Of a DNA stretch of 64,000 nucleotides, positions 36,359 to 46,173 are shown piece by piece. Source of the stretch: Bin87 sp965220095 (GTDB lineage: Bacteria; Chloroflexota; Dehalococcoidia; Lucifugimonadales; UBA3495); the NCBI GenBank assembly GCA_965220095.1, contig OZ244805.1, forward strand, positions 3,720,001 to 3,784,000, written 5' to 3'. Positions within the stretch are counted from its first letter, which is position 1. Each line of letters begins with the position of its first letter. Below the pieces are notes generated by a model. That model saw nothing but the letters and a program-made list of their open reading frames with translations. It searched no databases and was not told where the DNA came from. Both the position numbers and the translations under genes were made by a program.

Positions 36359-38136
36359 TGGACCTCCAGAATCTGATTTCCCTGTCAGAGGCCGCAAACC
36401 AAATTGCCAGTTATCGGCGGATCCAGGAAGCCTGGCCAAACATTGATCCCGGCATGTCGTTCGATTTTGAGATCGCAGAGTCGATTGTTTCCAATATCGC
36501 GTACCGTCGGTTGGAACGCATTGTGAGTCGCTATTCGTCAGTGTGGGCGAACTCAAAACTAGCAACGCGAACTGTGTCAATAGCGGAACACCGAAAAGGT
36601 GAGCCACTGTGTAATAACGACAAATTCCGCCGAAACGTGATCCCGGAATTCGAAAACCGCTACCGGGTTTCAGCGGTTTGCGGAGGTTCCGTGACGGTCA
36701 CCTGTTGATTGGAAGGCACGTCCAGGAGGATTTGGACTATTCCACTGGGCCATCGGATTTCCACGGAATCTGCCTGCGCGGCCGCGCCCAGGCCGAAGTG
36801 GGCCGGCAGCATGTTCTGGCTCTTGTTGCTGGAGCCGGCCGTAATCTCTCTGATTTGCGAGCGGCCATCGGCGACCACGGTGATTCTGGCCCCAATACCG
36901 TCGCGGTTGCTGACCGTTCCCACGGTCTTCAAGCTGAGCCAGTTGGCGCTCCAGGCGCAACTATTGCGGAACAGCCTTGCGGATTGGGGCTGGCCACCGA
37001 GCAACCCCATGTTGGCCAGGTACAGGTCGAGGCAACCGTCATTGTTGAAGTCGGCATAAGCCACTCCTCGCCCAACGCCCCGGTCGTCTGCGCCACTGAC
37101 CGATGACACATCGGCGAAGGTTGCTTCCCCAGTGTTACGGAGCAGCAGGTTGGGCTGCTTCCGGTGGTTGCGGAAAGGGTCGGTATCCAGAAAGCCGCTG
37201 GCTACGTACAGGTCCTCCCACCCGTCGTTGTCGTAGTCAAAGAACACCGCCCCCCAGCTCACCCTTTGCCGCTTATGGAACTCTCCTTTGCCCACGCCGG
37301 CGTGGGCGGTGGCGTCGGTAAAGGAGAGCCCATCCCCGTTGTTCCGTAGCAGAAGGTTGTCTTCAATATCGGTGACGTAGAGGTCAAAGTTGCCGTCCAG
37401 GTCGTAGTCGCCAACGGCCAGTCCCATGCCAAACATGGCCGCGTTGGTCCCGGAGCGTTGGGAGATATCTTCAAAGCGCCAGACGCCACCCTCTGCCGGC
37501 CCATCATTGCGCCACAGGACATTGGGCTGGATGTCCTTGCCAAAGTCGTTCACGACGTAGAGGTCAGCGTCGCCGTCGTTGTCGAAGTCTACCCAACCCG
37601 GTTGAAAGCCGGCTCCCCACAAGTTGCCGTATTCGCCCTGGGATTTCCCGGGCGTCACGGTGTCTCCCAAAAGGTGCGTAACTTCGGTAAAGGTGCCGTC
37701 GCCATTGTTGTGAAACAGACCCAGCGGTCTTACCGCGTAGGCGTAGAACCTGAGATAGAATGCTTCCAGGTCGGACTCCTCCATGTGGCGGACCACCACG
37801 AAATCCAGCAGGCCGTCCCGGTCATAGTCGCCCCAGGCGCAACCCATGGACCGGTAGCTGAGATCCGGGTCTCCCAATCCGGCCGGCTCGGTTACGTCGA
37901 CGAAGGTGCCCGCGCCGTTGTTGCGAAAGAGCTTGCTGGAGCCCCAATTCGTAACAAAGAGGTCCTGGTCGGCGTCATTGTCGTAATCGGCGGCGCACCC
38001 ACCATTGGTCTTGCCCCAGAGTTCGCTGACCCCAGCTTCGCTGGCCACGTCGATGAAGGTTCCGTCGCCGTTGTTGCGGTACAGCGCGTTGGAACCGTCG
38101 ATCCCTTCCACCATGTCGCCGATGTCCTCAGCTGGA

Positions 38137-39583
38137 CTTTCCGCATTTCAAGCGGCGTAAGCCAGGGAATCGACAAGTCGGTGGTACAGGGCGACTGGGA
38201 GTTCCTGCGTATCGGGGTCGACGGCCGACGTTGAAAAACCCTCCGAGGCCAGCCACAGGTGGCGTCGCACCAGGGCAATGGCGTCCACGAAGGTCGGCAA
38301 CGGCTTGTCGTACCAGGCCGCTCGGCGCTGGGTCATGGGGCGCTGTTTTTGCAACCCGTGGGCGGCCAGGGTGGTCCAGGAGAAGATTCCCAGCAGGACG
38401 GGCGTGGTGCGGGCGATGGCCAGGTCGGACCACTGGCGTTGGGTTTCCAGGCCCAGGTGGGTCCGCACCTCCTGAAAGGTAACTTCCAGTTGCCAGCGCA
38501 GGACAAACCATTCCAGGATCTGGGTCGGGTCCGCGGCGGGGTCGGTGCACAGCAAGGCCTGGGTGGCGAAGGAGCCCTGGGGATCTCGGATCAGCACCCA
38601 GCGGATGCGGACTGGAGACTTGCCGGAGCGGTACCAGACCGCCGTTTGCGACGTGAGTTCCACGGTGCGGGTGGCGCCGTCATACCAGGCCACGGCCACA
38701 CTGGCCCAAGTTGCCTGGGGCTGGTCGAGGATCGTTTTCAGCGCGGGTCGCCGCGCGCCTTTCAGCGGCGGGCGGCCGTTCTGACCCGGCTGACGGGCTG
38801 GCGCGGGCGCGTAGAGAGCGGCGTCCAGCCGTAGTCTGGCAATGAGGGTAACGGGTTCACGGAGGGACTGGCAGCAGTGAAGCAGATCCAGCACGGCGTA
38901 GCTGTTGTCGCCCACCAGCACCAGCGTCCGCTGGGGTAGCCAGCGGCGCAGCTGCATGACCATCTGCCGCGCCCAGTCGGTGAGCTTCTTGTGCTGGCGT
39001 CCTCGCTGTTGGTAGTACCGCGTCGAGGGCGCCAGCACGGTGAGCGCCGGCAAGGCCCAACGGCGTCCGGCCCAAGGCACGTGGCCCAGCCACATCAGGG
39101 AGATCCAGCGCAGGCCGCTGGCCTTGACCAGTTGGCTCCGGCTGGAACGCACCGCGTCGCGGTAGATGCCCCGACCTTTGATCTTGGCGCCGCGACGCCG
39201 TTCCAGGGTTTCGTCGATGCCGAAGACCAAGGGGCCATCCCCACCATCAAGGTGCTGGAGCAGCAACACCAAGAGGATGCGCGCCGCTACACGGGGCGAC
39301 CACACCGCCCGGTTGAGCACCTCATGGTAGCGGGCGTAATCGCGGTGATCGCTGCGGCCCATGACCCGCAGGGCCGCGGCGACGGTGCGCTGGCCCGGGG
39401 TCAGGATCGCGCCCACCAGCAACACCTGGGCTTTCCGCCAGGTTGGGCTGGTAAACAGCGTTGCGAAGGGAATGAGCAGGGATACAATGGCATCGGGCAG
39501 GGTGAGCATGGCTGGACCTTTAGTGAGATTTGGGTCAGGCCAGCTTACCCTGTCTTTATACTTTTTCTAAATTATGCGTAAAG
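38137..39583 (-). mobile_element. IS4/IS701-like insertion sequence, apparently complete
   Basis: An element of about 1447 bp. Its ends share an imperfect inverted repeat: CTTTCCGCAT at 38137 and, reversed, CTTTACGCAT at 39583. The transposase gene fills it. No exact target duplication could be seen, because the right flank was disturbed by the IS630 insertion 4 bp away and probably by a deletion. Confidence 0.65.
38148..39509 (-). CDS. DDE transposase, IS4/IS701 superfamily
   Basis: A 453-residue intact transposase. The first catalytic Asp lies in LVFGIDETLERRRGAKIKGR, the second in TLVLVGDNSYAVLDLL and the Glu in LRWQLEVTFQEVRTHLG (the Y/R-x-x-x-E...K/R block of IS4-type enzymes). The exact family between IS4 and IS701 is uncertain. 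Unlike its decayed neighbours it carries no frameshift, so it may be the most recent arrival in this region apart from IS630. Confidence 0.82.
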   Translation of the reverse strand: MLTLPDAIVSLLIPFATLFTSPTWRKAQVLLVGAILTPGQRTVAAALRVMGRSDHRDYARYHEVLNRAVWSPRVAARILLVLLLQHLDGGDGPLVFGIDETLERRRGAKIKGRGIYRDAVRSSRSQLVKASGLRWISLMWLGHVPWAGRRWALPALTVLAPSTRYYQQRGRQHKKLTDWARQMVMQLRRWLPQRTLVLVGDNSYAVLDLLHCCQSLREPVTLIARLRLDAALYAPAPARQPGQNGRPPLKGARRPALKTILDQPQATWASVAVAWYDGATRTVELTSQTAVWYRSGKSPVRIRWVLIRDPQGSFATQALLCTDPAADPTQILEWFVLRWQLEVTFQEVRTHLGLETQRQWSDLAIARTTPVLLGIFSWTTLAAHGLQKQRPMTQRRAAWYDKPLPTFVDAIALVRRHLWLASEGFSTSAVDPDTQELPVALYHRLVDSLAYAA

Positions 39584-39595
39584 CCTAGTACCGTT

Positions 39596-40737
39596 TCAAT
39601 CTGATTTTGTAGGGTAGATATGTTGGAGCTTACTACGAGCATCTTGGGTGGAAAACCGCCAGTCTATGACTGATTTTGCTTCGTTGCGCGCGCTTTCGAG
39701 CGCCGCAACCTCTCGCCGCAGCTCCGGCTCATCGCTGATACGGCGGTTCAGACACGCTCTGCTGAAGACGCTCAACTCGATCTCAGCCATATTCAGCCAG
39801 CTGCCATGAGTGGGGGTGTAATGAAACTCCAGCCGTTTAGCGATGCGCCGGGCTTCGGATGGCTCAAATGCTTCGTAGAGCGAGCCGGGCTGGTGGGTGT
39901 TGAGGTTGTCCATCACCAGCCGGACCACCGCGGCATCAGGGTATGCCTCGTCCACCAGCCACCGCATCTGGTGCGCGAAGTCCACGGCAGTGCGGCGCCC
40001 GGTCACGGCGACAGGTCTCCATCCGCCCTTCGGCTCGCAGATCATGAACAGGTTTCGGGTCCCGTTTCGCTGGTACTCAGTGTCATAGCGTTCCACCCGT
40101 CCAGGAACGGCCTTGATGGGCGGACGCACCTCCCCGGTCAATTGCCTGGAGGTCTCGTCGAAACACACTACCGGACGCTCTGGGTTGTACTCCTGGTGGT
40201 ACAAGTCCAGCACATCCTCCATCCGCGCCACGAACTCCCCGCTCACCTTGGGGATACACCACTCTTTCTTCTTCCAGGGCTTGAGTTCATTTTTTTGAGT
40301 ATCTGGCGCACCGTCTCCAGGGAGATGCTCTCGGCAAACTCCAACTCCACCACCTTGCCAGCCAGCAACTGGAGCGTCCAGTGCGCGTGTCCTGCGGGCG
40401 CTGCGCTGCACGCGAAGGCAATCAGAGCCTGCCCCGTACTGGATACGGGGTGCGCTTCCTGCTTGCCGTCCAGCTTGCGCTCCCGGCCCGGCCGCGGTCG
40501 GTCATTGATGGCGGCCTCAAGTCCTTCCTCCACGTACCGCTTCCGCGCTCTGGCAACGGTAGCGGCGTTGATCAAAAGCACATCGGCTATCTCACGGTCC
40601 CCAAGCCCTTCGTCAGCTTTGAGCAGCGCCAGCGCCCGCTTAACGGTGCGGACTGACGGCTTGCCCCGGTGGGAAACCTCATTGAGACAGGTCCGTTCGG
40701 ACTCGGTCAGTTTGACTTTATACTTGATGGCAGCCAT
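39596..40737 (-). CDS. IS630-family transposase, two frames joined at an A7 run
   Basis: The first frame (40737 to about 40290) has the helix-turn-helix REIADVLLINAATVARARKR and ends ISLETVRQILKK. The second frame (to 39596) continues NELKPWKKKEWCIPKVSGEF and the DDE region (PVVCFDETSRQLTGE, VRLVMDNLNTH, LEFHYTPTHGSWLNMAEIEL). The change is -1 and falls on seven consecutive A residues (coding strand, about 40291-40297), which is compatible with programmed or transcriptional slippage. A 24-bp in-frame palindromic insertion adds PVSSTGQA at 40426-40449. It may still be functional if slippage occurs. Confidence 0.8.
40426..40449. repeat. 24-bp palindromic micro-insertion in IS630 transposase
   Basis: It contains CCCCGTA and TACGGGG around a 5-base loop. 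On the coding strand it inserts eight residues (PVSSTGQA) between QEAH and LIAFA, where related transposases read straight through. The length is a multiple of three, so the frame is kept. Confidence 0.65.
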
Positions 40738-40918
40738 CGCTGGGCACTTCCTCGCAGAAAGATCATACCCAAGTATGGCTGCCTTCTCATATTCTTACAA
40801 ATCTATCTGGGAACGGTACTAGCTTGGGGACACGGTTGAATAGCAGGAACACGGTGAGGATGACCGCCAATAACAGAATGCCGATCAAACGCTTCTTTCT
40901 CAGCGCCGTATCAAACAT

Positions 40919-41174
40919 CTGCTATCGCTCTGCCGAACCATCCGTCGGCCTGGCGGCCGCGCAGGCCACAAAGGCGACGGTTATTGGCGATGGTCATTCA
41001 AGGTAACCACTCTGCGTTACGCCACGATCGTGGTATGACGACAGCGTTCCGCGGGAACGCGCCGGAACGCGAGGATGGTATGTCTGTTAAAAACCGCTGT
41101 CAATGGAAGCGGCAAAGCGCGCAACCGGATTGTGGAGTTTCGGCGGCTTCCCGATGTAGGCAGGTTCCGGACTA
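40919..41174. other. Spacer between the CRTAC1-like start and the IS5 remnant
   Basis: No gene is seen. A palindrome GCGTTCC-GCG-GGAACGC lies near 41045-41061. The region should have held the promoter of the disrupted CRTAC1-like gene. Confidence 0.35.
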
Positions 41175-41914
41175 GGGCGTGTTCACACTACCGCAGTCCA
41201 TCGAGAATGAGTGCGAATGAGATGAACCCGAGGAAGAGCACGTCGAGCTTCTCCAAGCGGGAAAAGATACGCCGAAATCCCTTCAGTCGACGGAACAGCC
41301 GTTCGATCTCATTCCGCCTCTGGTACATCTCCCGGTCATACGCCCAGGGGCGTACACGGGTGCTCAGGGGTGGCGCCACCGGCATGAACCCCAAGGCCAA
41401 GGCGAGTTGGCGGGTCTCATTGCCCTCGTATGCCCGGTCCATCAACCGGGACAGCCTTGGGCGTTGTCGGCCAAGACGGGTCAGCAGCTTACGTCCTTCC
41501 GACGCGTCGTGGGCCTGTCCCGGGGAGAGCGCGAACGTTATGGCGGTTCGAGCATCCGCGGCAACCATATGAATCTTGGTGGTCCAGCCGCCTCGAGACT
41601 TGCCGATAGACTGTGGTCCGTTTTTTTTAGCGCGCCCGTGCCGTCGGGATGAACCTTGACGGTGGTGCTGTCCATCGCTACCGCTTCGAGTTTGATGCGC
41701 ATGATCTGTTCCCGCTGGAGGTGTTCAAACACCCGGTCGAGCACCCCGTTCTTCGACCAGCGGTTCATCCGTGTGTAAACGGTATGCCAGTTGCCGAATC
41801 GGGGCGGCAGCCCCCGCCACTTGCAGCCCTGCTCGGCGACATACAGAATCGCGTTGAGCACTTGCAAGTTCGACAGTTTGACGTTGCCTCGCTGAACGGG
41901 AAGGACCGGCGCAA
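41175..41914 (-). mobile_element. IS5-family (IS427-like) element, 5'-truncated
   Basis: The left end begins GGGCGTGTTCACACT next to CTAG, the preferred target of the IS427 group. Two overlapping transposase frames follow on the minus strand. OrfA (about 41914-41538) includes LNAILYVAEQGCKWRGLPPR and VAMDSTTVKVHPDGTGALKK. OrfB (to 41188) includes QSIGKSRGGWTTKIH, then AHDASEGRKLL and RRNEIERLFRRLKGFRRI. The frames join by -1 at an A8 run (about 41624-41631), the usual frameshift device of this group. The first residues of OrfA and the right terminal repeat are missing where the IS21 element begins at 41915. Confidence 0.8.
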
Positions 41915-42038
41915 TGTGTAAAGGGCGGCGGTAAAGTGGGCCACGTGGGCGGCTTGATCGCCGGATTGCGGCGTTTGAAAACTGTGCCGTCTGCCGCCGT
42001 TCATAGTGCTGATAATCAGCCTGTGGAAGGTGTCACGG

Positions 42039-43356
42039 ATGTATCCAGTGGAGATGTACGTTCAGGTGCGGCGGGCCTGCCTGGTGGAGGGCATGAGCGT
42101 TCGGGAAGCCTCCCGGGTGTTTGGTCTGCACCGGGGCACGGTGCGCAAGATGCTGACCTACTCGGTGCCGCCGGGCTACCAGCGGGAGGGCCCGCCACGG
42201 CGACCCAAGCTGGAGCCCTTCACCGCCGTGATCGACGCGATCCTGGAAGGCGATAGCCGAGTTCCCAGGAAGCAGCGGCACACGGCCAAACGAGTCTTCG
42301 AGCGGTTGCGCGACGAGTACGGGTTCACCGGTCAGTACACCATAGTCAAGGACTACGTCAGGGAGCGTGGGCGGCGAGGACAGGAGATGTTCGTGCCGCT
42401 GTCCCACCCGCCGGGCCACGCCCATTGTGATTTCGGGGAGGCGGTGGCGATCGTTGGCGGTGTGGAGCGCAAGGTGCACTACTTCGTGCTGGACCTGCCC
42501 CACAGCGACGGCTGCTTGGTGAAGGCCTATCCGGCGGCGACCACCGAGGCCTTTCTGGACGGCCACGTGTCGGCCTTCGCCTTCCTGGGCGGGGCGCCCC
42601 AGAGCATCCTGTACGACAATACGAAGCTGGCGGTGGCCAGGATGCTGGGCGACGGGCGTCGGAAGCGGACGAGGGCGTTCACCGAGTTGCAGTCCCACTA
42701 TCGGTTCGAGGACCGGTTCGGTCGTCCGGGCAAGGGCAATGACAAGGGGAAGGTGGAGGGGATGGTGGGCTACGCGCAGGGCAACTTCCTGGCGCCGGTG
42801 CCCCGGGTGGAGAGTTTCGAGACGCTCAATGCTCACCTGGAGCAAAGGCGCCTGGAGCGCATGGACGCCACGCTACGCGGACACACCGAGACCATCGGCC
42901 AGCGGATGGAGCGGGATCTGGACGCCCTGCTGCCCTTGCCTGCCGCGCCCTATGACGCCGGCGACCAGCGGGCCTGCCGGGTCAGTTCGCTGTCCCTGGT
43001 CCGGTACCGTACCAATGACTACTCAGCGCCGGTGGCTTTTGGACACCGGGACGTGCTGGTCAGGGGCTACGTGGATGAGGTGGTGATCAGCTGCGGCGCC
43101 GAGGTCATCGCCCGACATCCCCGGTCCTACGAGCAGGACGACTTTGTCTTCGACCCCATCCACTACCTGCCGCTGTTGGAGCGGAAGACGGCAGCGCTGG
43201 ATCAGGTTTGACGCCGTGAAGCACCTGCTGCTGTGCCGTATCGAAGGCGGACCACCTCGCCTTGATCTTGACCTGTATCCCTACCTGCCCCGGGTCAGCG
43301 TGCAGACCACCCGCGCTGGGGACTACCTGGCCCTCCTGTCGCAGAGGGCGGCATGA
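42039..43356 (+). pseudogene. istA: istA transposase (IS21), with internal deletion and frameshift
   Basis: The frame starts at MYPVEMYVQVRRACLVEGMS, with a helix-turn-helix EASRVFGLHRGTVRKML and the DDE core (AHCDFGEAVAIVGGVERKVH; GAPQSILYDNTKLAV; NDKGKVEGMVGYAQ). It closes at 43211 just after KTAALDQ. The normal C-terminus resumes in another frame (FDAVKHLLLCRIEGGPPRLD) and ends at 43356 with LSQRAA. The segment normally between these points is missing, so a deletion of roughly 70-90 codons plus a frameshift destroyed the gene. Confidence 0.85.
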
Positions 43357-44097
43357 GCGCCCGGTCAACGCTGCTTCTGGAGCACCGCCTCAAGGAGCTG
43401 AAGCTGCCCACCTTCCTCCGGGAGTACCGCAAGTTGGCCGCACAGTGCGCCTCGCCGAACTGGAACTCATCGACCGCCACCAGCGCATGGTGCAGCGCCG
43501 CATCCGCGCGGCACACTTCCCCACCACCAAGAGCCTGGACACCTTCGACTTCCTGGCCATCCCCTCGGTGAACAAGGCATTGGTCATGCAACTGGCCCGG
43601 TGTGAATACGTCGAGCACCGGGAGAACGTCATCGCCATTGGCAACAGCGGCGCCGGCAAGACCCACGTCGCCCTGGGACTGGGCCTGGCCGCCTGCCAGC
43701 GGGGAATGTCGGTGGGTTTCACCACCGCCGCGGCGCTGGTCCACGAACTCATGGAGGCCAGGGACGACCGCCGACTGCTCAACCTGCAGCGGCAGCTGGC
43801 CCGGCTCAAGCTGCTCATCGTCGACGAGTGGGCTTCGTGCCGCTGTCCACCACCGGCGCGGAACTGCTCTTTGAGGTCTTCAGCCAACGCTACGAACGGG
43901 GCTCCATCCTGGTCACCACCAACCTGCCCTTCGACGAGTGGACCGAGGTCTTCGGGTCGGAACGGCTCACCGGGGCATTGCTGGACCGCCTCACCCACCA
44001 CGTGCACATCCTGGAGATGAACGGCGAGAGCTACCGCCTCAAGGCCAGCCGGCAGAACCCCGCCGCGCTAGCGCCAGACCGGCCAGCCGCCGATTAG
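43353..44097 (+). pseudogene. istB: istB ATPase helper (IS21), two lesions
   Basis: It begins MSARSTLLLEHRLKELKLPT, overlapping the istA stop by 4 bp. A small deletion near 43440 changes the frame before LAELELIDRHQRM. The AAA+ core is then readable: Walker A GNSGAGKTHVALGLG and Walker B LKLLIVDE. One base is lost at about 43830, where the family reads DELGF. The third frame continues VPLSTTGAELLFEVFSQRY to the stop at 44097. It is not functional. Confidence 0.85.
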
Positions 44098-44228
44098 CGC
44101 CCCGCCGGCCCCGGCCCCGCTGTCCGGCGGGACCCCCGCCCCACCGGCCAGGCCGTGACCGTCAGGCATCACCCCGGTGGTACAGTTTTGCTCCGCCCCA
44201 GTGGTACGTTTTACCGCCACCCTTGACA

Positions 44229-44346
44229 GCTGTAGGCGGCGAAGAGGGCCAGTTGGGAACCGGATGTGGGTTTTACCCGCCGGACGATGAGCCGCACCAG
44301 CGCGGCGTCGGGCTCACTCTGGAAAGGGGGTGCTGGAATGGGATGT
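44229..44346. other. Short unexplained segment between IS21 and IS1182 remnants
   Basis: About 118 bp not belonging to either neighbour. One plus-strand frame is open (GEEGQLGTGCGFYPPDDEPH and on to a stop at about 44347). It cannot be assigned. Confidence 0.3.
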
Positions 44347-46099
44347 AGAGCCTGCCCCAATAAGTGAGGGAGAATGAGGCATTGGAAGGGTTGAGAGGTC
44401 GATAGCCGCGCCTTGACCTACCCATGACTGGCCCGATGACTGGCCCGAGATCGAGGATAGGTCGAACAGTGAGGTCGAACAGCGGGATGAACATGTGTCC
44501 TCGACACGATTCAGGAAGCGCGATGAGGCTCTGGGGGCCGTGATGCGGGACATGGCGACGCCAAATACGTGGCCGCAGACGCGGGAGCGCCACACTCGCC
44601 AAAGGGTTCTCAGGTTGAACGCCGTGGCCAATACGGTCCACTCGGCCGCCACGTTTGCCAGACCTCGCAAGAGGAACCTCCGGCCCGCTTGTTGCTCCTT
44701 GATAATCCCGAACACCGGCTCGACCGGTTGCTTCCTCAGCTGGTACGCCGCTTTAGCTGCCGAGGTGGCCATCCAAGCGCGGTGGCGCCGCAGGGCCGCG
44801 TCGTACGGCCCAACGGTTGCGTTGCGGCCATCCTTGCTCTTCGTGCACACGCCAAAGGCAGGGCACGCTCGGCAGACGGCTCCGGGCACCCGGTAAAACC
44901 GGTAATGGACTCCATTGGGGGGATGCGGATACGGTCGAAGGGGAGCGCCTTTCCCTGGGGACACCTGAAACTGTCGCTGCTCTCATCGTTGGCGAACCGA
45001 TCCTTGTGGTACGGATCCTTGTGGTACGGATGATCTCGAGACTGTCGCGGTGATGTCTCTGGCATCGCCACCGCCGGCCCCTGCCAGCGCACTCTGACAG
45101 GTTGCTCCCCGAGTAATAACCGGCGTCAGCCAGGGTCAGGCACGCTCTGGTACCCGTCGTCTCCTCAGCCTGCCCCGGCAGCGGGGTAAACTGGCCGTAG
45201 TCGGTCGGTTCATCTACCACGTCAACCGCGGTGATCAGCATCCCGGAGGCTTCATCATCCACCTCTATCGGTGAGACCATGGATTGGGCATGGATTGGGC
45301 ATGGATTGGGCATGGATTGGGCATGGATTGGGCATGGATTGGGCGTTGTAGCCGGGCACGATGCCGCGCCGTGTCTTCATGAGGCGAGCATCCTGGTCGG
45401 TCAGGTTGATGTGCTTGGGACCTTCCCGACTGGATGGACGGCGCTCGCCAGGTCGTCCATCGCCTGCCGCACCGGTTCTCTCAAGGCTCTCTGGTCGGCC
45501 AGCTCTTCCGGCAGATGGACGGCGGGGGCATCCGCTCCCCCTTCGTTCTGCGCCTCCGGGTCCTCTATTGCTTGCTCCAGTATTGCTTGCTCCAGCCGAT
45601 CCAGCAAGCGGCGCCCTCTTGCGACGTCGTATGTTTTATCCCTGGTGGCGTTGGCCACCACTTTCGTCCCGTCCACCGCTTGAACCGCCAGGTCCACCAG
45701 CTGCATTGCCACCGCGGTCCGCACTGTGCGCTGGAACAGTCTCCTCATCGCCTCCCGGCGCTCTTTGTAGAACCGCCACAAGGTGTTGTGGTCCGGATGC
45801 TGCCATCCGGTCAGCCACAAATACGGTATCCGGTCCCGGCCGGCCGCCTCCAGCTTCCGGCAGGAACGCACCCCGGTCATGAAGCCATACAGCCACACGC
45901 AGAGCAGCGCCCGCGGATGCTAGGCCGGCGCTCCCAGAGGGTCTCCGTCTATCTCCACGCCCAACTCGGCCCAGCCTGCTTTGTCCAGAGCGTCAACCAA
46001 CACGGCCACGAATCGAGCCGGATGATCCAATGGCAACAGTTCGTCAAGAGACGGCGGCAACAGCCACAGCTGCTCCCGGTCCAGATCTCGAAGCGGCAT
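44347..46099 (-). pseudogene. IS1182-family transposase with nonsense codon, tandem expansions and frameshifts
   Basis: It starts MPLRDLDREQLWLLPPSLDE at 46099. An in-frame TAG (45921-45923) replaces the usual Tyr before HPRALLCVWLYGFMTGVR. The frame then runs through AVQAVDGTKVVANATRDKTY to about 45345, where six copies of an 11-bp unit (55 extra bases) shift it inside NAQSMVSP. Later blocks are LTLADAGYYSGSN, SSDSFRCPQGKALPF and QPVEPVFGIIKEQQAGRRFL. Further frame changes lie near 45090 and at a C-run near 44920. Two in-frame 15-bp duplications add LEQAI and PYHKD repeats. Confidence 0.85.
45279..45344. repeat. Six perfect tandem copies of an 11-bp unit
   Basis: The unit ATGGATTGGGC is repeated six times without a change. 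In the parent transposase only one copy is expected. The five extra copies (55 bp) break the frame. Confidence 0.95.
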
Positions 46100-46173
46100 C
46101 TTCCTGTCTCCTCTCCCAACGTCGGCTCACAGTTTACACGCTGGCACTATTGCTGACTTTTGAGACAGGCTCT

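Larger units (their letters stand above)
39588..40819 (-). mobile_element. IS630-family element
   Basis: A 1232-bp element whose ends begin GTACCGTT on both sides. It is flanked by TA on each side (39586-39587 and 40820-40821), the TA target duplication typical of IS630/Tc1-type elements. It inserted 4 bp from the end of the IS4/IS701-like element. Confidence 0.85.
36660..40918 (-). pseudogene. CRTAC1-like VCBS-repeat / ASPIC-UnbV protein, split by two insertion sequences
   Basis: The main part (36660-38136) encodes a secreted-type protein with FG-GAP/VCBS repeats such as LYRNNGDGTFIDVASEAG, AADYDNDADQDLFVTNW and VDFDNDGDADLYVVN. It ends in an ASPIC/UnbV domain (RDGIGARITVVADG...SNKSQNM...VEIRWPSG). 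It lacks its N-terminus. A matching start is found on the far side of the two elements, at 40820-40918: MFDTALRKKRLIGILLLAVI and more hydrophobic residues, a signal anchor that breaks off at the IS630 boundary. Joining the parts does not give a continuous frame, and about 60 residues of the first repeat appear missing, so a deletion accompanied the insertions. The link between the two pieces is inferred from position, strand and the expected signal anchor. Confidence 0.7.
41915..44228 (+). mobile_element. IS21-family element, decayed
   Basis: The right end, reversed, reads TGTCAAGGGTGGCGG and the left end TGTGTAAAGGGCGGCGG. They are related terminal repeats beginning with TG, as in IS21. Both istA and istB are present but broken. 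The left flank is an IS5 transposase gene. The right flank is not its continuation, so the locus was rearranged after insertion. Confidence 0.75.
44347..46173 (-). mobile_element. IS1182-family element, decayed
   Basis: The ends share the inverted repeat AGAGCCTG(C/T)C(C/T)CAA at 44347 and, reversed, at 46173. No target duplication is visible. The transposase gene inside is inactivated. The right end cuts into the IS1380 transposase gene. Confidence 0.75.

Noticed and set aside
36359..36607. Upstream extension of the ABC binding-protein frame
   Set aside because: The ATG at 36358 has GGAGGT and is followed by a lipoprotein signal peptide. The extension has neither.
44239..44345. A short plus-strand frame (DDEPHQRGVGLTLE) vaguely resembling a LINE-type endonuclease motif
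   Set aside because: Only about 30 codons, no further domain nearby, and a bacterial context. The resemblance is too short to support a retroelement or a contamination claim.
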